Shown: positions 37,352 through 45,357 of the stretch, in pieces
How positions within the stretch are numbered: the first letter of the stretch is position 1
Layout: each line of letters begins with the position of its first letter
Translations under genes and position numbers: made by a program
Notes under the pieces: generated by a model
Database searches by the model: none
What the model saw: only the letters and a program-made list of their open reading frames with translations
What the model was told of the DNA's origin: nothing
NCBI GenBank assembly: GCA_965601665.1
Contig: OZ271833.1
Span: 1,984,001-2,048,000 of the forward strand
Source of the DNA: JANQNX01 sp965601665
Lineage (GTDB): Bacteria; Pseudomonadota; Gammaproteobacteria; Eutrophobiales; Eutrophobiaceae
Reading direction: 5' to 3'
Length of the DNA stretch: 64,000 bases

Positions 37352-39840
37352 AATGGTTCCGTCGCGACCGCTTGCTGCTCTTCCTTTTGCACGTGTTTAC
37401 CGGCAACTCGTTCCAGTTGTGTCACCATGCGCTGCACCCTGTCCTGCCATTTTTCAGAGGAGATAATCTGTCCACGCAATCGCTCTGCCCATAGCGGAAA
37501 CGCCAGCGGCGTAAGCCGTGCTGGTTCACGCAGCATAATCTCCTGGCCAGCGATACGTTGTAAACACTGTTGCAGGCGCAGGTGTTCGATCTGGTGTTCC
37601 AGTACCTCGGTTAAGGACTGCGCCAGCAGCAAGTTACCGGCATCGTATTTCTTCAGCACGTCATACAACAGGCCGCTGGAGGCCTGTATCTGGCGCGTCG
37701 TTTTACCACTACCCGGGTAACCCTGAAAAACCAGACCTGCCACACGCGCTATATCGCGAAACTGGCGCCGGGCCAGTTCCGATTCATTGATGCCTTGTAA
37801 CAAATCGCGGGGCAGGTGTTCAGGAGATAACAATGATTTAAGCTGATCGATGTCGAGAGTAAACTGCTTGCGCGTCAGTAGTTCAAAGCCATAGTCATTG
37901 GCCGACGTCGTAAAGGTCGCCGGTGCCAGTTGTGATAACCGCCACGCAGTCAATGCTGCCAGGCCCTCGTGCACTAGTCGACCGGCAAAGGGATAGATAA
38001 ATAAATGTTGGCCCTCCCGGGAACGGATTGACTCAACCAATAATTGATCTGGCGCCGGCAGGCACGACCACTGCTGCTGGATAAATAGCAGTTCGCTGAT
38101 CTTGTCGAGTTCGTCGATGTCGCCGGAATCAATCCTGGGATCCAGCATTTCGCGCACGCTGTCGGCAAGTTCATTGGTCAGTGGCATACGCCCACCCTGC
38201 CAACGCGGCACAATACGCGTTTTGGTCTTTGCCTGTTTCACATAGGCCGTCATGTCTTTCACCTGCACCAGGCTCAAGACCTTGCCATTAAATAGAAATG
38301 CATCACCCGGGTTGAGTTTGGCGATAAACGACTCTTCAATCGTGCCGATACGACCACCCTTCATATACCTGACCTGCATGGCACTATCACTGGTAATGGT
38401 CCCGATCGACATGCGGTGCTGACGTGCGATTCGATTATCCTCAACACGGTACACACCGTCATTGCACACCACCTTTTGATATTGAGGATAATGCTGAAGT
38501 GCATCGCCACCGCGGGTTATAAAATCCATGACCCACTGCCACTCCGCATCAGTGATATCGGCAAACGCATAACAGGTTTCGATTTCACTGCGCAGCTCTG
38601 CCGGCACAAAGCCGCTGCCCAGCGCCAGCGTTACGCAGTGTTGTGCGAGGACATCAAGGCATTTCCTGAGTGGCTTACGCTGTTCAATACGGCCTTGCTG
38701 TTTGGCCTGACGTGCAGCAGCGATTTCAACCAGTTCAAACGCGTGTGTCGGTACACAGATAATCGCGCTATCAATGCCTGGACGATGACCACAGCGACCG
38801 GCGCGCTGAAGCAGCCGGGCCACACCCTTGGGACTGCCGACCTGTATCACCTGGTCGACCGGGCTAAAGTCCACGCCAAGGTCCAGTGACGATGTACACA
38901 CCGTGCAGCGCACGCTGCCATCTCTTAATCCATCTTCAACCCGGTCGCGAATCTCGCGGTTCAAAGAGCCATGATGGATAGCCAATGTTTCAAGCCAGTC
39001 AGGACGGGCCTTGAGGATCGACTCATACCATAACTCGGCCTGGGATCGCGTATTGGCAAACAACAGTGTCGAGTTCGCCTGCTCAATGACTTTAATCACC
39101 TCGGGCAATAAGCGGATCCCGAGATGGCCACCCCACGGGAAATTTTCAACGCTGTCAGGCACCAGTGAACGCACGTGAATCTGCTTGTCCTGTTCTGCCT
39201 TGATCAAGGTGCCTTTATCAGGATTACCAAGTAACACATGCAATGCTTCGTCAACATTACCTATGGTTGCAGACAGTCCCCAGGTTCTCAGTGTTGGGTT
39301 GATTGCGCGTAAACTTGCAAGGCAAAGTTCCAGCTGCACACCACGCTTGCTGCCAAGCAACTCATGCCACTCATCAACCACCACGCATTTAACGTCACGG
39401 AGTCGTGTCGCAATGTCCTTGTAAGAAAGCAGTAGTGACAAACTCTCGGGCGTTGTCACCAGTGCACTGGGCAGTTTCTTTTTTTGCCTTGCTCGCTGGG
39501 CAGCGCTGGTATCGCCGGTTCGGCGTTCGACCGTCCAGGCCAGACCAAGATCGTCGACGACCTCTTGCAAACTGGCCTCGGTATCAGCAGCCAGCGCACG
39601 CAACGGCGTGATCCATAATACCTGCAAGGGTGTTGAAGAGGACGACACAGCACCATCCTGTAAGTCTTCCATTAACGGTCCGAGCCATGCCGCCAGGGTT
39701 TTACCGGTGCCGGTTGGCGAATGGATTAAGCCCGATTCACCATTCAGATAGGCATCCCATGCCTGCTGCTGGAAGGCAAAAATATTCCAGCCACGCTTCT
39801 CGAACAGAGTCCTGATTGTCGACTGCGCATCAATCGACAT
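37345..39840 (-). CDS. Ligase-associated DEXH-box DNA helicase (Lhr-Core type)
   Basis: This superfamily 2 helicase has Walker A SPTGTGKTLAAWLGPL, TPLRALAAD (motif Ia), VTTPESLSLLL, a DEWH Walker B in VVDEWHELLGSKRG, LSATIGN (motif III) and the motif VI block LLQRAGRCGHRPG. A C-terminal Lhr-type winged-helix and beta-barrel core follows. Lhr-Core enzymes translocate 3' to 5' on single-stranded DNA and unwind RNA:DNA hybrids. The ATG at 39840 (831 aa) is chosen because AGGGAG lies 7 nt before it and the domain starts soon after; a frame 49 residues longer would lie inside the ligase gene. It overlaps the ligase stop by 11 nt. Confidence 0.93.
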   Translation of the reverse strand: MSIDAQSTIRTLFEKRGWNIFAFQQQAWDAYLNGESGLIHSPTGTGKTLAAWLGPLMEDLQDGAVSSSSTPLQVLWITPLRALAADTEASLQEVVDDLGLAWTVERRTGDTSAAQRARQKKKLPSALVTTPESLSLLLSYKDIATRLRDVKCVVVDEWHELLGSKRGVQLELCLASLRAINPTLRTWGLSATIGNVDEALHVLLGNPDKGTLIKAEQDKQIHVRSLVPDSVENFPWGGHLGIRLLPEVIKVIEQANSTLLFANTRSQAELWYESILKARPDWLETLAIHHGSLNREIRDRVEDGLRDGSVRCTVCTSSLDLGVDFSPVDQVIQVGSPKGVARLLQRAGRCGHRPGIDSAIICVPTHAFELVEIAAARQAKQQGRIEQRKPLRKCLDVLAQHCVTLALGSGFVPAELRSEIETCYAFADITDAEWQWVMDFITRGGDALQHYPQYQKVVCNDGVYRVEDNRIARQHRMSIGTITSDSAMQVRYMKGGRIGTIEESFIAKLNPGDAFLFNGKVLSLVQVKDMTAYVKQAKTKTRIVPRWQGGRMPLTNELADSVREMLDPRIDSGDIDELDKISELLFIQQQWSCLPAPDQLLVESIRSREGQHLFIYPFAGRLVHEGLAALTAWRLSQLAPATFTTSANDYGFELLTRKQFTLDIDQLKSLLSPEHLPRDLLQGINESELARRQFRDIARVAGLVFQGYPGSGKTTRQIQASSGLLYDVLKKYDAGNLLLAQSLTEVLEHQIEHLRLQQCLQRIAGQEIMLREPARLTPLAFPLWAERLRGQIISSEKWQDRVQRMVTQLERVAGKHVQKEEQQAVATEPLC

Positions 39841-41425
39841 CGAGTAGCTCCCTGACCTGTAACAACGTGTTGGCATCCTGTGGCCGCATGTCAGTTCGCC
39901 AACGCAATATACGTGGAAAGCGAAGGGCGACGCCGGACTTGTGACGTTTTGATTTATTAATGCCTTCAAATCCGAGCTCGAAGACATGCTCGGGTTTTAC
40001 CGAGCGTACCGGTCCGAACCGTTCCAGGGTATTACTCCTGATCCATTTGTCGAGTTTACCGATCTCACTATCGTCCAGGCCGGAGTAAGCCTTGGCTATT
40101 GGTAACAGTTTATCTTCCTGCCACACAGCAAAGGTGTAATCGGTAAACAACGTTGCACGGCGACCGTGACCTGCCTGCGCGTAAATCATGACAGCGTCAA
40201 TCGTTAAAGGATCAACTTTCCATTTCCACCAATAGCCTTTTTGCCGGCCACTGCCATAAGTTGAATCAAGCTGTTTTAACATGAGTCCTTCAACGCGCTG
40301 CGCTCGCGATGTCGCCCTGGCGTCAGCCAGTTCATCCCAGTCATTAGCGGACAAAACTGGTGACAAACCCATTGCCGGATGATCGACATCGGCAAGCACC
40401 GTCTGCAGAGAAGCCCGTCTGTGTCGTTGTTGCTGTTCGCGAATATCAGTTGCATTTCGCTCCATGCAGTCGTAAGCCAGAAAACGCACCGGTACCTCGG
40501 CCAGCATTTTTTTTGAAACTGTTTTTCTGCCTAACCGTCGCTGCAGCTCGGAGAAAGGCAAGACGCCGTCTTGCCAGGCCAATAATTCACCATCCAGCAC
40601 CGTACCATGCGGTAACTGTTCAGCTGCCGCTGCAACCTCGGGAAAGCGATGCGTTACCAGTTCCTCACCGCGAGACCAGATGAAGGTCTCACCATTGCGA
40701 CGAATCAGCTGTGCCCTAATCCCATCCCATTTCCACTCCACCTGCCAGTCCGCACAGTTACCGAGTGCCTGTACCGGTTTATCCAGCGGGGACGCAAGGT
40801 AAAACGGATATGGTCGGGAACTGTCTTCGGACTCGGTGTCAGGATCAATCCACTGCTTGAACAATGCGGCTGACGGTTGCCAGTCACCCATTAATCGATG
40901 CAGGATGACGGCCCGCGGCAAGTCAGCAAACTCGGCCAGGGCGCGGGCGACGAGGGTCTGCGAGACGCCGACGCGCAATGCCCCGGTCAACAATTTGGTA
41001 ATGATGAAGCACTGGTTGGCCGGCAACTGACACCACCATTGCTGCACGACCTTACCCTGCGTTTCCTCGTCCATGTCTTTTAATGGCAGGATGTGTTCGG
41101 TAATCCAGTCAGCCAGCGACACTGTTGTCAGGCGAGTATCACCTTGTTCTGCTGTAACCAGCAGCGACACAGTCTCTGCCATATCACCGACTGCGCTGTA
41201 ACTATCGTCTACCAGCCACTCTTCCATCCCTGTAGTAGCAACCAGCCAACGTTTCAATGCTGCTCGGCCAACGAGACGTTTAATCCGCCGACCCGACAGG
41301 AAATAGATTGCCCAGGCGGCTTCTGCCGGTTCGACCCGGCTAAAGTAATCCACCATGACCGTCACCTTGGCTTTGGTCGATGTCGTTGCATCCAGCGCTT
41401 CATAAAGATGACAAAACGCTTTCAA
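39830..41425 (-). CDS. Ligase-associated ATP-dependent DNA ligase
   Basis: The 531-aa protein has an N-terminal DNA-binding domain (about 1-200) and a nucleotidyltransferase domain with adenylation motif KWDG (K232). Motif III (FLAYDCMERN), motif IV (VEGLMLKQ) and motif V (WWKWKVD) follow, and the C-terminal OB fold ends the protein. It should seal nicks using ATP, distinct from the NAD-dependent LigA of replication. Ku and LigD partner domains are absent. It overlaps the exonuclease gene by 4 nt and the helicase by 11 nt, so the cassette is tightly coupled. Confidence 0.94.
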   Translation of the reverse strand: MKAFCHLYEALDATTSTKAKVTVMVDYFSRVEPAEAAWAIYFLSGRRIKRLVGRAALKRWLVATTGMEEWLVDDSYSAVGDMAETVSLLVTAEQGDTRLTTVSLADWITEHILPLKDMDEETQGKVVQQWWCQLPANQCFIITKLLTGALRVGVSQTLVARALAEFADLPRAVILHRLMGDWQPSAALFKQWIDPDTESEDSSRPYPFYLASPLDKPVQALGNCADWQVEWKWDGIRAQLIRRNGETFIWSRGEELVTHRFPEVAAAAEQLPHGTVLDGELLAWQDGVLPFSELQRRLGRKTVSKKMLAEVPVRFLAYDCMERNATDIREQQQRHRRASLQTVLADVDHPAMGLSPVLSANDWDELADARATSRAQRVEGLMLKQLDSTYGSGRQKGYWWKWKVDPLTIDAVMIYAQAGHGRRATLFTDYTFAVWQEDKLLPIAKAYSGLDDSEIGKLDKWIRSNTLERFGPVRSVKPEHVFELGFEGINKSKRHKSGVALRFPRILRWRTDMRPQDANTLLQVRELLDVD

Positions 41426-42432
41426 CCGTATTGCTCCTCAAGGTCTTCGTCACCAAAGAACGTTGCCAACGCCGCCGCGTTAATACCGCGCTCATTCAGG
41501 TAACGCACGAGAACATCAGATTGGCCATGAGTCGCCAGCACCTGGCTGGCACCGGTCTGCTCTATGGTTGTTACCAGCGATGGCCAGTCAGCATGATCAG
41601 AGATAACGAATCCCCGGTCATAACCACGACGCCGACGATTGCCCCTGATTTGCATCCAGCCTGAGCAAAACCCGGTAGCGCATTGACCGAAGCGGCGCAT
41701 CCAACTGGTACCGTTTGCACCTGGCGGCGCAATGATGAGTTCGCCCGCATAGTTGCGTTTCTTCCTGTCAGCTTCGAGCACAGCCGGTTCGGTTGGCAGC
41801 ATGTTGATACCGGCTTCGCGGTAAATGTCAGTTAAGGTCATGACTGCACCGTGTAATAACACGGTGTCCGTCGTGTAATTGGTCAATTCGGCCAGCAGTC
41901 GTTGTGCCTTTCCCAGCGCATAGCAAAACAGCACCGAGGCACGACCTGCGCGCCGGTTTTCCTGCCACCAGTCAAATACCTGTGCAGCAACGCTCGACGC
42001 CGGTTGCCAGCGATATACCGGTAGCGCGAATGTCGCCTCGGTAATAAATGTATCGCAAGGTACAACCTCAAACGCCTCACAGGTTGGATCGGTATCACGC
42101 TTGTAATCACCGGATGCAACCCAGACCTCACCATCATATTCAACCCTTACCTGCGCCGAACCGAGGATGTGACCTGCCGGGTGCAGGCTCGCCACTGCCT
42201 TGCCAAATTCCATGGGCTGACCGTATTCAATCGGGTGGATGCACGCCTGCTGGCCAAGTCGCTTTTGCAAGATGGGCAAGGATGATGCACTAGCGTAGTA
42301 ATGATCACTGCCGGATCGGGCATGATCTGCGTGGGCATGAGTAATTACCGCCCTGTGCACAGGGCGCCAGGGATCAATGTAGAAGTCTCCGGCCTCGCAA
42401 TAGAGGCCAGCCTCGGTTAATCGAATCAACAT
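41422..42432 (-). CDS. Ligase-associated exonuclease, metallo-beta-lactamase fold
   Basis: This 336-aa protein of the MBL/beta-CASP-like superfamily has the metal motif THAHADHARSG near residues 31-41, HPAGHILGSAQ, and ASGDYKRD. Toward the C-terminus are ISDHADWPSL and ATHGQSDVLVRYL. It matches the exonuclease of the ligase-helicase-PdeM cassette and resembles Snm1/Artemis-type nucleases. It is the first gene of the operon, which is therefore exonuclease, ligase, helicase, PdeM. Nuclease polarity cannot be read from sequence. Confidence 0.9.
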   Translation of the reverse strand: MLIRLTEAGLYCEAGDFYIDPWRPVHRAVITHAHADHARSGSDHYYASASSLPILQKRLGQQACIHPIEYGQPMEFGKAVASLHPAGHILGSAQVRVEYDGEVWVASGDYKRDTDPTCEAFEVVPCDTFITEATFALPVYRWQPASSVAAQVFDWWQENRRAGRASVLFCYALGKAQRLLAELTNYTTDTVLLHGAVMTLTDIYREAGINMLPTEPAVLEADRKKRNYAGELIIAPPGANGTSWMRRFGQCATGFCSGWMQIRGNRRRRGYDRGFVISDHADWPSLVTTIEQTGASQVLATHGQSDVLVRYLNERGINAAALATFFGDEDLEEQYG

Positions 42433-42443
42433 AGCAGTTCAGA

Positions 42444-42515
42444 TTAAAACAGCCAGAAAAGTTTAGGTATAGCACAGGAAAAAATAATGCCAGTGACAAC
42501 GGTAGTCCAGATCAT
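42444..42515 (-). CDS. Possible 23-aa hydrophobic micro-ORF
   Basis: Between the HIT gene and the exonuclease operon an ATG at 42515 opens a 23-codon frame, MIWTTVVTGIIFSC through KLFWLF, ending with TAA. GGAA lies 5 nt before the ATG. Apart from one lysine near the end the peptide is hydrophobic and could span a membrane once. I do not recognise a family, and a frame this short can occur by chance, so this is a candidate only. Confidence 0.3.
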   Translation of the reverse strand: MIWTTVVTGIIFSCAIPKLFWLF

Positions 42516-42543
42516 TACGTTCCGTTGAAAAACACGACAAAGA

Positions 42544-42957
42544 TTACTGGATTGCCAATATTGAGCGCACCCGGTTCTTGATGTGCGTAATTTCCAGGTG
42601 GGTGTAGGGTTGTTTCTCGTCCCTGCCCCAGACCACGCCGGGCCAGCAATAATCGCCCGGGTGACGACCAATGACATGGATATGTAATTGGCTGACGACG
42701 TTGCCGATAGCAGCGACATTGAGCTTGGTAATATCGAACTCAGAGAGTACAAAGCGCGATAGTTCGTCGATATTCCTGTCGACGTCAGCACGCAAATCAA
42801 CTGGCAGTTGGCAGAGTTCCTTGATGTCGGTCCTGGGTACGAGTATGAACCACGGCACCAGAGAATTGTTCATCAACAATAGCAGGCAATCACGGCAGTC
42901 ACCCAGTTCGACGCAGTCTTGTTGCAACCGCTTATCCAGTAGAAACCTTGTTGACAT
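42544..42957 (-). CDS. HIT domain protein
   Basis: The 137-aa protein has the histidine-triad region SQLHIHVIGRHPGD, giving H92 and H94 with isoleucine in the place of the third triad His, followed by CWPGVVWG. This variant is common in a proteobacterial HIT branch. HIT proteins hydrolyse or transfer nucleotides from nucleoside-phosphate conjugates; the substrate of this branch is not established. Four cysteines lie in the first 50 residues, including CRDC. It sits 47 nt downstream of the Rap1a-like gene on the same strand. Confidence 0.88.
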   Translation of the reverse strand: MSTRFLLDKRLQQDCVELGDCRDCLLLLMNNSLVPWFILVPRTDIKELCQLPVDLRADVDRNIDELSRFVLSEFDITKLNVAAIGNVVSQLHIHVIGRHPGDYCWPGVVWGRDEKQPYTHLEITHIKNRVRSILAIQ

Positions 42958-43004
42958 GTACTCGCTCTTCGCAATGCATTAGCAGGCAGAGTGTGCCTGC
43001 CAGC

Positions 43005-43343
43005 TTACGCACAAGAGTAGGTATTTTTCAGGGCGATCACAACGACGGAGGCGCCAGGCAAGCCAAGTATCTGCAAATTGTTTTTCATATAATTGATGAC
43101 AGCCTGTTGCAATGTTTCAGCGTTGATATCTGCTGGCAGGCAGTAACCTGCCTTATCACCATAAATAGTGCCGGTGTCATCGACAACGGCAGTAACATAG
43201 CCAAAACAAAAATTGCTGCTTTGCTCGCAATAATCAAGTAGGTCTTGTCCGGTGATGAAAACCCGGTTCATATCTGCACGGCCATACTGTGGCAACAGTA
43301 AAAACAGCAGCAGCATCAGACCCATTGTCTTCATGATGTTCAT
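43005..43343 (-). CDS. Rap1a/Tai-like immunity-family protein, exported, orphan
   Basis: The 112-aa protein begins with a signal peptide (hydrophobic 6-17, likely cleavage after GRA). The mature part has the Rap1a/Tai layout: FITGQDLLDYC, FCFGYVTAVVDD, YCLPADINAETLQQAVINYM and a terminal SC. Its four cysteines suit two disulphide bonds in the periplasm. Rap1a in Serratia and Tai4 in Enterobacter protect cells from type VI secretion amidase toxins. No effector or type VI gene is nearby, so it is either an orphan immunity gene or a relative with another task. Family placement is from pattern recognition. Confidence 0.7.
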   Translation of the reverse strand: MNIMKTMGLMLLLFLLLPQYGRADMNRVFITGQDLLDYCEQSSNFCFGYVTAVVDDTGTIYGDKAGYCLPADINAETLQQAVINYMKNNLQILGLPGASVVVIALKNTYSCA

Positions 43344-43397
43344 ATCGAAAAGAGATAGTGTAGGCTATATCATTATATCGACCGGCAACCGCATTTC

Positions 43398-43426
43398 TTG
43401 ACTGCCATCGTATGTAACTGAACAAT
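43398..43426 (+). promoter_or_regulatory. Candidate promoter of the sulfotransferase-like gene
   Basis: TTGACT (43398-43403), a 17-bp spacer and AACAAT (43421-43426) lie 30 bp before the ATG at 43457. The -35 is strong and the -10 weak. The divergent gene (Rap1a-like) starts 113 bp away on the other strand. Confidence 0.4.
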
Positions 43427-43456
43427 CCGGCAATTTCAGCAGGAAACAGTAATTGA

Positions 43457-44194
43457 ATGACTACAAACTACCTGGAAGTGGCACTTAATAACCATGCTGA
43501 TGGCTACCAGGCGGATCTGAACCACCTGATGCGTATCATAGGTTCGGAGCAGCTTGCTGTCAGGGAGAAGCTGTTACAGGACGGTTTCTGGTTGATTGAT
43601 ATACCGCGCACATCATCGACCGCTATCCGCCTTAAGCTTTCAAAGCTATACGGTTACCCGCATGGCAAGAAATTCATTCCGGGCAGTAATGAGCCCGTTG
43701 AAGGTGTCGAATCCTTCCTGATACCACAACACATACCGGCATTTATCATGACCGATATTGTTGGCGCTGACGTCTGGGAGAAGTTGAGAACATTTACTAT
43801 CGTGCGACATCCCATGAGTTGGGCTGTTTCCTTATGGCAATTTACTATCAAGTACGGAAACCTGCATTTTACAAGCGGTGATTTCATGAATTTCCTGCAG
43901 CAACTGGAACAAAAGCTTCAAGGCGACAAGGAAGACAGATCTGTGTTTCCTTCCAGCTATTGCCAGACTGATTACATTCGTGACATTGACGATGAAAACG
44001 TCATTGTAAAAACTGTGTTGAAGTATGAAGACAGGGAACAAATCGATGCTTATCTTGCACAGGCATTTGGTTCTGATTTCTCCATCTCAGAGAAATTCGC
44101 GATCACAGACGCGGAAAGTTACGCGCCATCAGAACAGGAGAAACAGCGAGCGCACAGGATCCTCGCGCGGGACTTTGAACTGCTTGGATACTGA
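43457..44194 (+). CDS. Sulfotransferase-like protein
   Basis: The 245-aa protein has the two PAPS-binding signatures of cytosolic/Golgi-type sulfotransferases. A 5'-phosphosulfate loop lies in WLIDIPRTSSTAIRLKL (about 46-62), and a 3'-phosphate block in TIVRHPMSWAVSLW (about 115-128). There is no signal peptide. The acceptor is unknown; bacterial members modify glycolipids, exopolysaccharides or small molecules. It is the sole plus-strand gene between minus-strand neighbours, which suggests a separate acquisition. It converges on the barrel gene with 15 bp between stops. Confidence 0.75.
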   Translation: MTTNYLEVALNNHADGYQADLNHLMRIIGSEQLAVREKLLQDGFWLIDIPRTSSTAIRLKLSKLYGYPHGKKFIPGSNEPVEGVESFLIPQHIPAFIMTDIVGADVWEKLRTFTIVRHPMSWAVSLWQFTIKYGNLHFTSGDFMNFLQQLEQKLQGDKEDRSVFPSSYCQTDYIRDIDDENVIVKTVLKYEDREQIDAYLAQAFGSDFSISEKFAITDAESYAPSEQEKQRAHRILARDFELLGY

Positions 44195-44209
44195 CTGCCG
44201 AGCAGTAGA

Positions 44210-45295
44210 CTATAAATCGATGCGCAGTGTCGCCAGAAAACTATCGCTATTGAAGCGATCCCTGCCCAGTACTTTTATCCATTCTAATGAACCTGTCGCT
44301 ACGTCCCCATAGTAACGAAAGCCCAGTGAGGTCTGAAATTCATCGTCATCGTCAGGCTGGGTCGCGCCGACTGCGGCTGGCAAGCCACCTGCATCAGTTC
44401 CTTCATCACGACTAATGTCATTGTAATAGGTGACGCCAGCAAACGGCTCCACGCGATCAAAACTATATGCCACGTTAAAACCCAGTGACATCTGCGAGAG
44501 GTCGACGTTCCTTTCACCTAGCGCGCGTGCAGTATTTGGGCCGCTCTCCTGGTAGGCATCCTGTTCTTCCTCGGTGTAGAGAAAGCCCACGCGGCCATTG
44601 ATTATCCAGTTATCCCTGATCATATTGGCGTTGACATTGGTAGAAATAAACCATCGATCGGCATCGAAACTGCCAACGATTGTGCCGCCACTGACATTGT
44701 CGACACGGGTAGTGTCATATTCGAGGCTGGAGTAACCGGCAAAGGCATCAATACTGAACATATCATTGATGCTATAGGCCATGTACGGTGCAAGTGTATA
44801 ACCCTGCGCTTCATTGTCTCCGCCATTGTAATCTGTGCGCGTATCAGTATCTTCGTAGCTCACTGCCAAACCAATAACGGCACGGTCTAGCACGAACGTA
44901 TCGACACCGGCAAAAAATGTTGACTGCTTCGCTTCGTATATAGCGAGAGGTCTGACTGCAGAATTGATAGGCAGGCTTGCGTCATATCCGGTGTAGGTAT
45001 AACTGGACCAGATACCAATACCGCGGTAATCGTCTCCGGCAGCCAGGCCTGATAACGCCGAGGAGCCGGTAAACGCAACCCCGTTATCGTCGTCGCCATT
45101 CGCCGCCCGGTTAATTTGCCTGGAAAAGTTGGTCGTGGAATTTCTGATCGCATCCGGGTTGGTAACAGCAGGGCCAACGCCGTTCAGACATTCGAGCGGG
45201 TTCTCGGGCGTACATTCATCCTCTGCATAAGGTGAAGCAAACAATGTGACTGAATGTAGCAGTAACAAGGCTACGAGAATCTTTCGTTTATTCAT
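44210..45295 (-). CDS. Autotransporter-type outer-membrane beta-barrel protein without passenger
   Basis: The 361-aa protein starts with a signal peptide (about 1-21, cleavage near FAS-PYA), then a ~75-residue polar segment containing a CxxxxxxxC pair. About 260 residues of alternating amphipathic strands follow (for example IGIWSSYTYTGYD, AVIGLAVSYEDTDT, MSLGFNVAYSFD, SLGFRYYGD) and the chain ends ATLRIDL, as barrels do. The pattern resembles the autotransporter beta domain with no long passenger. It may be a pore, adhesin or assembly factor. GGGAGG stands 6-7 nt before the ATG. Confidence 0.75.
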   Translation of the reverse strand: MNKRKILVALLLLHSVTLFASPYAEDECTPENPLECLNGVGPAVTNPDAIRNSTTNFSRQINRAANGDDDNGVAFTGSSALSGLAAGDDYRGIGIWSSYTYTGYDASLPINSAVRPLAIYEAKQSTFFAGVDTFVLDRAVIGLAVSYEDTDTRTDYNGGDNEAQGYTLAPYMAYSINDMFSIDAFAGYSSLEYDTTRVDNVSGGTIVGSFDADRWFISTNVNANMIRDNWIINGRVGFLYTEEEQDAYQESGPNTARALGERNVDLSQMSLGFNVAYSFDRVEPFAGVTYYNDISRDEGTDAGGLPAAVGATQPDDDDEFQTSLGFRYYGDVATGSLEWIKVLGRDRFNSDSFLATLRIDL

Positions 45296-45325
45296 GAAAC
45301 GCCTCCCTGTTCGAACCTGTACATA

Positions 45326-45331
45326 ATTATA
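45326..45331 (-). promoter_or_regulatory. Candidate -10 element of the outer-membrane barrel gene
   Basis: TATAAT occurs on the minus strand 30 bp before the start codon in the 62-bp gap after rsmI. No good -35 hexamer is visible. Confidence 0.3.
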
Positions 45332-45357
45332 GCGTCAGAAAATTGTATGCATAGTAA

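Noticed and set aside
39841..39987. N-terminal extension of the Lhr-like helicase by 49 residues
   Set aside because: It lies inside the ligase gene; the ATG at 39840 has AGGGAG at good spacing and the domain starts right after it.
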